Assembly (NCBI RefSeq): GCF_030527935.1
Contig: NZ_JAUMZV010000047.1
Location: forward strand, 1 to 16,636
Direction of reading: 5' to 3'
Source: Kingella sp. (in: b-proteobacteria)
Lineage (GTDB): Bacteria; Pseudomonadota; Gammaproteobacteria; Burkholderiales; Neisseriaceae
Length of the DNA: 16,636 bases
Shown: positions 12,279 through 16,636 of the stretch, one piece after another
How positions within the stretch are numbered: the stretch's first letter is position 1
Layout of the letters: every line of letters begins with the position of its first letter
Translations under genes and position numbers: made by a program
The notes under the pieces: generated by a model
Databases searched by the model: none
What the model saw: the letters and a program-made list of their open reading frames with translations, nothing else
What the model was told of the DNA's origin: nothing

Positions 12279-13424
12279 TTACGCGCCCCATACTTCTTCG
12301 GCGATTTGGCGGATAAATTCTAGCTTGCGCCATTGTTCGTCTTCGGTGAGCACATTGCCTTCTTCGGTGGATGCGAAGCCGCATTGGGGGCTGAGACAAA
12401 GCTGGTTAATGTCAACGTATTGGGCGGCTTCTTGGATGCGGGCGATGATGTCTTGTTTGTTTTCCAATTCGCCTGTTTTGCTGGTTACTAAGCCAAGCAC
12501 AACTTGTTGATTTTTAATAAACCGCAGGGGTTTAAAGTCGCCTGCGCGGTCGCTGTCGTATTCTAAATAAAAGCCGTCGATGTGGCAGCCGCCAAATAGG
12601 ATTTCGGCGATAGGTTCGTAGCCGCCTGATGAGAACCATGTGGAGCGGAAGTTGCCACGGCAGATGTGCATGGTGAGTGCCATGTCGGCGGGGGCAGCAT
12701 CGCGGATGTCGTTGAGCATTTGCACATAGCGGCGGGCGGTGGCATCTACGTTGATGCCTTGCGCTGCGTAAAGGGCGCGTTTTTCTTCGGAGCAAAATTC
12801 GCCCCATGATGTATCGTCCAGTTGCAGGATGCGGCAGCCTAAATCGTAGAATGCTTTGACGGCTTGGATGTACACGGTGGTTAGGTCGGCGAAGAGTTGC
12901 TCTGGATTATTGGCGTAAACAGGTGGCAGCTTGGGCTGGGCGGTGCGCACGCAGGTAATCAGGTGCAGCATGCTGGGCGATGGGATGGTGAATTTGACGG
13001 GGTAGCCGTTTGCTTCGGCGTGTAGGCGTTTGTAGTGCTCCAAGAAGGGATGCACGTTGGGCCATTGGATTTGGTCTATGATTTCTAGGGTTACGGGGCG
13101 GTGCATCTGGGCTTTGAATTGGGTGCTGTATGTGTCGGTGTCGCGCAGTTCTACGCCTACGAGTTCAAACAGGAAATCCAGATGCCACCATGTGCGGCGA
13201 AATTCGCCATCGCTCACGGCGGGCAGCCCGATGGCTTTTTGTTTTTCTACGATTTTGTGGATTTCGGCATCTTCCACTGCGTGCATGGCTTCCATGCTGC
13301 ATTCGCCGCAGGCGCATTGGCGGCGGGCTTGTTTTAGGGCTTCGGGGCGCAAAAAGCTGCCGACGATGTCAAAACGATAGGGGGCGCGGGTGCGCGGGGT
13401 GGCGGTGGGGAAGAGTTGGCTCAT
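12279..13424 (-). CDS. Cobalamin-independent methionine synthase-like protein (MetE C-terminal domain, YxjG type)
   Basis: The 381-residue protein has the size of YxjG/YxjH-type stand-alone MetE C-terminal domains. FDIVGSFLRPEALKQAR opens the barrel and GLPAVSDGEFRRTWWHLDF is a family signature. Probable zinc ligands are in MHICRGNFRS (His and Cys), FYLEYDSDRAGDF (Glu) and LSPQCGFAS (Cys). Such enzymes transfer a methyl group to homocysteine, from a folate or another donor; the donor is not certain for stand-alone forms. AAAGGAA lies eight bases before the ATG. Transcription is opposite to both neighbours, and a terminator sits at 12203-12240. I recognise no methionine-responsive RNA upstream. 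Confidence 0.85.
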   Translation of the reverse strand: MSQLFPTATPRTRAPYRFDIVGSFLRPEALKQARRQCACGECSMEAMHAVEDAEIHKIVEKQKAIGLPAVSDGEFRRTWWHLDFLFELVGVELRDTDTYSTQFKAQMHRPVTLEIIDQIQWPNVHPFLEHYKRLHAEANGYPVKFTIPSPSMLHLITCVRTAQPKLPPVYANNPEQLFADLTTVYIQAVKAFYDLGCRILQLDDTSWGEFCSEEKRALYAAQGINVDATARRYVQMLNDIRDAAPADMALTMHICRGNFRSTWFSSGGYEPIAEILFGGCHIDGFYLEYDSDRAGDFKPLRFIKNQQVVLGLVTSKTGELENKQDIIARIQEAAQYVDINQLCLSPQCGFASTEEGNVLTEDEQWRKLEFIRQIAEEVWGA

Positions 13425-13478
13425 TTTGAGTTCCTTTGGGGAAGGTTGGTAAAACGGGGAAAGTGGCGAGTATAGCAG

Positions 13479-13697
13479 TTTCAGGCTGCCTTTGATGATG
13501 ATTTAAGGCAGCCTGAAAAGGGTTAAATGATTGGACGAATATTGAAAACCGCGCTATCGCTTGTAAACAAGAATATGCTCATTCAAAGGCAGCCTGAAAC
13601 GCAGTCAAATGCAGCCTAAAACGCAATTCAAGCCGCCCCGCCCATTTTCAGGCTGCCTTAATCCTATCCCATATCCCACCCCCAAAGGCAGCCTGAA
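13479..13697. repeat. Intergenic uptake-sequence cluster between divergent genes
   Basis: Five exact uptake sequences lie in about 220 bases: 13480-13491, 13506-13517, 13587-13598, 13647-13658 and 13686-13697. The first two form an inverted pair with a 14-base loop. TATGAT near 13709 may be a -10 element for the transglycosylase. No gene is seen. Confidence 0.7.
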
Positions 13698-13766
13698 AGC
13701 GCAAAAAATGCTATGATACGCCCCTTTCAATTCCCCCGAAAAATCAAGCTCATGATGGAAATTATA

Positions 13767-15623
13767 ATGACAGCTCTGCGTTTTCTCTCTCAAAGTGTCA
13801 GCGGTCTTGCCGTTGCCCTTTTAGCTGCTTGCGCTTCGCATCAAATCGCGCCCAGCGTGCAAGAGCAGCCCCTGCCGCCCGTGTCGGGCGAAGCGGCGTT
13901 TTCGCATCCCAATATGCGCCCCGCACAGTCGGCAGACCAAGCCCTGCAAACCTATGGCGTGTATGAAAGCGTGTTAGCCGCCGCCAAAAATGGCGACGAC
14001 ATCCAGCCCGCGCAATTTCTCGCCCAGCAAGGGCAAAGCGCGATGGGCGAAAGCGTGCGCAATGAATGGCTCAAAAGCCTTGCCAAACGTGGGCAAACCG
14101 CGCAATTTCAGCAGCAATACGCCCAGCTAGACCCCGCAGGGCGCAGCCAAGAAACCCGTTGCTACGCCAACTTGCTCGGCATGGAAAACGACCCATCATT
14201 CATCAACGAGCTTGCCGAAGAAACAGGCAAACTGCCCGCAGGCTGCAACAGCTTATTGCAAGCGCGCGCCAGCCAGCTCAACCCCAGCCGCGCATGGCGG
14301 CGCGTGCGCGGGCTGATTAGCGCAGGGCAAACCACCGATGCCGCCAACCTTGCCGCCGCGCTTGGCAGCCCGCTGGACAGCCCCACAGGCTTTGGCGCGC
14401 AAGAAAACTCCCTGCGCGATGTCATCGGCGCAAACGCGCAAAAATCGCCCGATACCGCCGCCACCCGCCTACAACAGCTTTCAGGCAGCCTGAACAGCGA
14501 ACAGTCGGGCTTCGCATGGGGCGTACTCGGCTTGGTGCACGCCAAAAATCTCAACATGAGCGGCGCATTGAATTACTACCGCAACGCCGACCGCAACCAG
14601 CTCAACAGCGAGCAATTTGAATGGTTTGCCCGCGCCGCGCTGCGCCAGCAAAATTGGACGGAGCTTGCCAACATCATCCAAACCATGCCGCCCAAATTGC
14701 AAAACGACCCCACATGGCAATACTGGCTCGCCCGCGCCCTAGCCGCGCAAGGCAAACGCAGCGAAGCGCAAGCCCTGTATCAAAAAGCCGCCGCCAGCGG
14801 GCGCAATTTCTACGCCGTGCTGGCTACCGAAGAACTCGGCAGCCGCGTTAATGCGCAAAACAACGCCCCCGCCGCGCAAGACAACCACATCGCCCAGCTA
14901 GGTAAAGACGGCGCAATCCAACGCGCCTTGCATCTATTTCACAGCAGCCAACAATCGGGCAACTGGAAAATGCGTCGCCAAGCGCAAAACGAATGGAAAT
15001 ACGCCACACGTGGCATGAACGAAGGCACGCTCTTAACCGCCGCCCAGCTTGCGTCCAACCACCAGTTTTACGAAATGTCCATTCACAGCGCAGACAAAAC
15101 CAACAAGCTGCTCAACTACAACCTGCGCTATCCCACCCCGTTCCGCGACTTGGTTAGCCAATACGGCAACGAAAACGGCGTAGACCCCGCATGGGTGTAT
15201 GGCTTAATCCGCCAAGAAAGCCGCTTTGTGATGGGCGCGCAATCCAGTGTGGGCGCGCAAGGCTTGATGCAAGTAATGCCCGCCACCGCCAGCATGATAG
15301 CCCGCAAAATCGGCATGGATAACAGCGAGTTATATACCATGCACGGCAACATCCGCATGGGCACATGGTATATGGCGGATGCCCGCAACAGCCTGAACAA
15401 CAGCGATGTGCTCGCCACCGCAGGCTACAACGCAGGGCCGGGTCGCGCCCGCAAATGGCAAGGCGCAAGCATGGAAGGCGCAATCTACGCCGAAACCATC
15501 CCGTTTAACGAAACGCGCGATTATGTGAAAAAAGTGCTGACCAATTCGGTGTATTACGCCAACATTTTGGGCGAACCGAAAACATCGTTGAAACAACGGC
15601 TGGGCGTGATTCCCGCGCGGTAA
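13767..15623 (+). CDS. slt: Soluble lytic murein transglycosylase (Slt/LtgA type), lipoprotein
   Basis: From the ATG at 13767 the product has 618 residues and begins with a lipoprotein signal ending LLAACASH. In-frame ATGs at 13713, 13752 and 13755 exist but would put extra basic residues before the signal, and no start has a strong ribosome site. The long N-terminal part is the alpha-superhelical U-domain, with repeats such as QYWLARALAAQGKRSEAQALYQKA. The C-terminal catalytic domain has YGLIRQESRF (Glu484), SSVGAQGLMQVMPATA and AGYNAGPGRARKW. It cleaves peptidoglycan to 1,6-anhydromuropeptides in the periplasm. Length and Glu position match neisserial LtgA as I remember it. An uptake sequence is inside the gene (14483-14494). 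Confidence 0.92.
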   Translation: MTALRFLSQSVSGLAVALLAACASHQIAPSVQEQPLPPVSGEAAFSHPNMRPAQSADQALQTYGVYESVLAAAKNGDDIQPAQFLAQQGQSAMGESVRNEWLKSLAKRGQTAQFQQQYAQLDPAGRSQETRCYANLLGMENDPSFINELAEETGKLPAGCNSLLQARASQLNPSRAWRRVRGLISAGQTTDAANLAAALGSPLDSPTGFGAQENSLRDVIGANAQKSPDTAATRLQQLSGSLNSEQSGFAWGVLGLVHAKNLNMSGALNYYRNADRNQLNSEQFEWFARAALRQQNWTELANIIQTMPPKLQNDPTWQYWLARALAAQGKRSEAQALYQKAAASGRNFYAVLATEELGSRVNAQNNAPAAQDNHIAQLGKDGAIQRALHLFHSSQQSGNWKMRRQAQNEWKYATRGMNEGTLLTAAQLASNHQFYEMSIHSADKTNKLLNYNLRYPTPFRDLVSQYGNENGVDPAWVYGLIRQESRFVMGAQSSVGAQGLMQVMPATASMIARKIGMDNSELYTMHGNIRMGTWYMADARNSLNNSDVLATAGYNAGPGRARKWQGASMEGAIYAETIPFNETRDYVKKVLTNSVYYANILGEPKTSLKQRLGVIPAR

Positions 15624-15627
15624 ATAT

Positions 15628-15674
15628 ATTTTCAGGCTGCCTATTGAGTAAACATAAATAGGCAGCCTGAAAAT
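15628..15674. terminator. Inverted uptake-sequence terminator
   Basis: An 18-bp perfect inverted repeat, ATTTTCAGGCTGCCTATT (15628-15645) with its complement at 15657-15674, has an 11-base loop. It serves the transglycosylase gene and, from the other side, the small minus-strand gene that ends at 15674. Confidence 0.8.
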
Positions 15675-16090
15675 TATTGCTCCCGCGCTTTCGCTCTCAA
15701 ATAAGGCTTATACCCCTTGCCCGATTCTGCCTTAATACAAATCCGCCCATCACAAACCACCGCATCTGAACTATTAAACGCCCGCACAATCTCCACAGCA
15801 TTTTGATAGCGTATAAATTCATTTTTCGGTGGTGTCCTAAAAAGTATGCTGGCTTAATTATTGTTGATAGAAAGCAGTATTGGTTAGAAATTCTGCAATC
15901 TGTTCCTTTCCCCCCGCTGGCGGGGGAAGGCTAGAATGGGGGTGGTAGGTGGATTAAACAGCCACCCCCACCCTAACCCTCCCCCGCCAGTGGGAGAGGG
16001 GACAACAGTACAGCATACTTTTTAGGACACCACCTCTTTTTCAGTAGCGTTTTGGGGATACACAAGTTTAAATGAATCTACTATAACCAT
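15674..16090 (-). pseudogene. Small hypothetical gene interrupted by a MITE
   Basis: The minus-strand ATG at 16090 has AGGAG upstream and reads MVIVDSFKLVYPQNATEKE, then runs into the MITE and stops after three more codons (VVS). Beyond the MITE the same frame resumes as EFIRYQNAVEIVRAFNSSD and ends REQ at 15674. Removing 15819-16034 (216 bases: the element plus one target copy) joins the parts as ATEK-EFIRYQNAVEIV without a frame change, giving about 66 residues. No family recognised. The residues DAVVCDGRICIKAESGKGYKPYLRAKA suggest a small soluble protein. Confidence 0.65.
15828..16034. mobile_element. 207-bp MITE with 24-bp perfect terminal inverted repeats
   Basis: The ends GGTGGTGTCCTAAAAAG (from 15828, 24 bases) and the complement (16011-16034) match perfectly. 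Inside, 15905-15945 and 15962-15999 are imperfect inverted arms rich in CCCCC/GGGGG, so one strand folds as a long hairpin. There is no coding frame. Flanks TCATTTTTC (15819-15827) and TCTTTTTC (16035-16042) look like an 8-9 bp target duplication with one base difference; 8-bp duplications are typical of IS1595-family elements, a possible source of transposase. The element is not the Correia repeat, whose ends differ. Confidence 0.8.
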
Positions 16091-16203
16091 AATACTTACT
16101 CTCCTATTACGTTTTTAGTTAATTGTTTTAACGCTTTAGCTTGAAAAGTTATTCCCGTAGGAAATTTTTCAATTTTTGGCATATAGGACAAAATGGAGGC
16201 TAA

Positions 16204-16582
16204 AACCCGCTAGAAACCTTATCCTATAAGGTTTTAAACGGAGTTAAAACCTTTGAACACAAAAAATGCTTTTTCTGTGGCTTAAAACAGGTCAAAAAAA
16301 ACGGTAGCCGAAACGGTAAACAACGCTATAAATGCCATGCCTGCGGCAGACAATTTGAAGGTGGCAAACGACTTAATCCGCAAGAACTGCGGCAAGCCTA
16401 TACCGCAGGCAAACAGACTGCTTCCCAACTTGCCGCCACATTCAAATGCAGCAGCAAAACCATTTACCGCCATCTCAAAAAAGCCGAACCCAAAGCCCAA
16501 TTTGCCACTCCAAAACACGTCAATGTCATCATGGATACCACCTACTTTGGACGCAGCTTTGGCATCATGGTGTTAATGGACA
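16204..16582 (+). pseudogene. Zn-ribbon transposase remnant (IS256-like, Zn-binding variant), 5' and 3' defective
   Basis: An open frame from 16204 reads ...GVKTFEHKKCFFCGLKQV, then YKCHACGRQFEG, a zinc ribbon of two CxxC pairs. A helix-turn-helix follows (AYTAGKQTASQLAATFKCSS), then NVIMDTTYFGRSFGIMVLMD, the start of the DDE catalytic domain with its first Asp. This order fits transposases annotated as IS256 variant Zn-binding type. No ATG, GTG or TTG starts the frame before the zinc ribbon. At 16583 another IS interrupts the gene. A 9-bp hairpin (AAACCTTAT/ATAAGGTTT, 16214-16234) lies at its beginning and may block read-through from outside. Confidence 0.65.
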
Positions 16583-16636
16583 GAGACCTTTGCAAAAAAG
16601 CCTTTCCTTCGACAGCCGAAACCCAAACACAGGTTT
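16583..16636. mobile_element. End of an IS5-family element resembling neisserial IS1106
   Basis: From GAGACCTTTGCAAAA at 16583 the sequence matches my memory of the terminal repeat of meningococcal IS1106-like elements, followed by the characteristic GACAGCCGAAACCCAAACAC. It begins abruptly inside the catalytic region of the preceding transposase frame. Only 54 bases are in the window, so size and completeness cannot be judged. Confidence 0.6.

Larger units (their letters stand above)
14..15671. repeat. Dispersed DNA uptake sequences, AGGCAGCCTGAA
   Basis: Exact copies on the plus strand start at 14, 114, 1060, 3299, 5985, 6615, 6767, 9858, 11259, 12037, 13506, 13587, 13686, 14483 and 15660. 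Complement copies start at 3008, 3563, 6024, 7602, 11279, 11444, 11805, 12069, 12151, 13480, 13647 and 15630. That is 27 by eye, against less than one expected by chance. This is the Kingella-type uptake dialect. None occurs inside 7614-9857, in the integrase (4724-5644), or after 15671. Confidence 0.9.

Noticed and set aside
12082..12510. Plus-strand frame of 142 codons
   Set aside because: It covers an uptake cluster, a terminator and the antisense of the methyltransferase 3' end; a shadow frame.
13527..13619. Short plus-strand frame MIGRILKTALSLVNKN in the gap before the transglycosylase
   Set aside because: No convincing ribosome site; it runs through uptake sequences and has no recognisable content.
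14162..15596. Several minus-strand frames inside the transglycosylase gene
   Set aside because: GC-rich codon bias creates long antisense frames; the plus-strand gene is well supported by motifs.
15828..16034. Correia repeat
   Set aside because: The terminal repeats start GGTGGTGTCC, unlike the TATAGTGGATTAA-type ends of Correia elements.
16282..16576. Frames of 78 and 79 codons in the transposase region
   Set aside because: They are out of frame with the zinc ribbon and DDE motifs, which are read in the frame starting at 16204.
1..16636. CRISPR array
   Set aside because: The repeated words are 12-base uptake sequences at irregular distances and in both orientations, with no regular spacers.

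Overview
The window carries at least 27 exact copies of a 12-base word, AGGCAGCCTGAA or its complement. From memory this is the DNA uptake sequence dialect of Kingella (Neisseriaceae). Together with Neisseria-like housekeeping genes (rsmA, radC, a LtgA-type transglycosylase) and an IS end that resembles neisserial IS1106, it points to a naturally competent Kingella or close relative. No database search was possible, so all family assignments come from motifs and memory.

Bases 1 to about 5,800 are the right end of a prophage. In order they hold the tail of a probable papain-like phage protein, small membrane proteins including a probable holin, a KilA-N antirepressor-like gene on the minus strand with a structured leader, a compact type I toxin-antitoxin-like locus, a ribbon-helix-helix protein, four more tiny membrane proteins, an M15 endolysin, an Rz/Rz1 spanin pair and a tyrosine integrase that has lost its catalytic C-terminus. 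Beyond the integrase is a 12-base match to a tRNA-Leu 3' end, which I read as the attachment scar, followed by a terminator.

Bases 6,085 to 7,599 are chromosomal backbone (radC, rsmA). Bases 7,651 to 10,435 form an AT-richer accessory island with no uptake sequence inside its genes. It encodes a lipoprotein, a 531-residue HExxH protein whose C-terminus looks like the secretion domain of bacteria-killing type IV secretion effectors (XVIPCD), and a coiled-coil membrane protein that resembles plasmid mobilisation proteins. I read the first two as an immunity/effector pair.

Bases 10,489 to 15,623 are backbone again: an amino-acid ABC transporter ATPase, a histidine phosphatase, a MetE-like methyltransferase and a soluble lytic transglycosylase. 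They are separated by intergenic regions dense in uptake sequences, and several inverted pairs double as terminators. The last kilobase is a pile-up of mobile DNA: a 207-bp MITE interrupting a small gene, a Zn-ribbon transposase without a start codon, and an IS5-family end cutting that transposase.

The best candidates for undescribed biology are the Ibs/Sib-like locus at 2,544-2,773, the putative T4SS effector/immunity pair at 7,651-9,859, the c4-like antisense leader at 2,182-2,460 and the prophage small-protein family ending in CYGISLIKWW.
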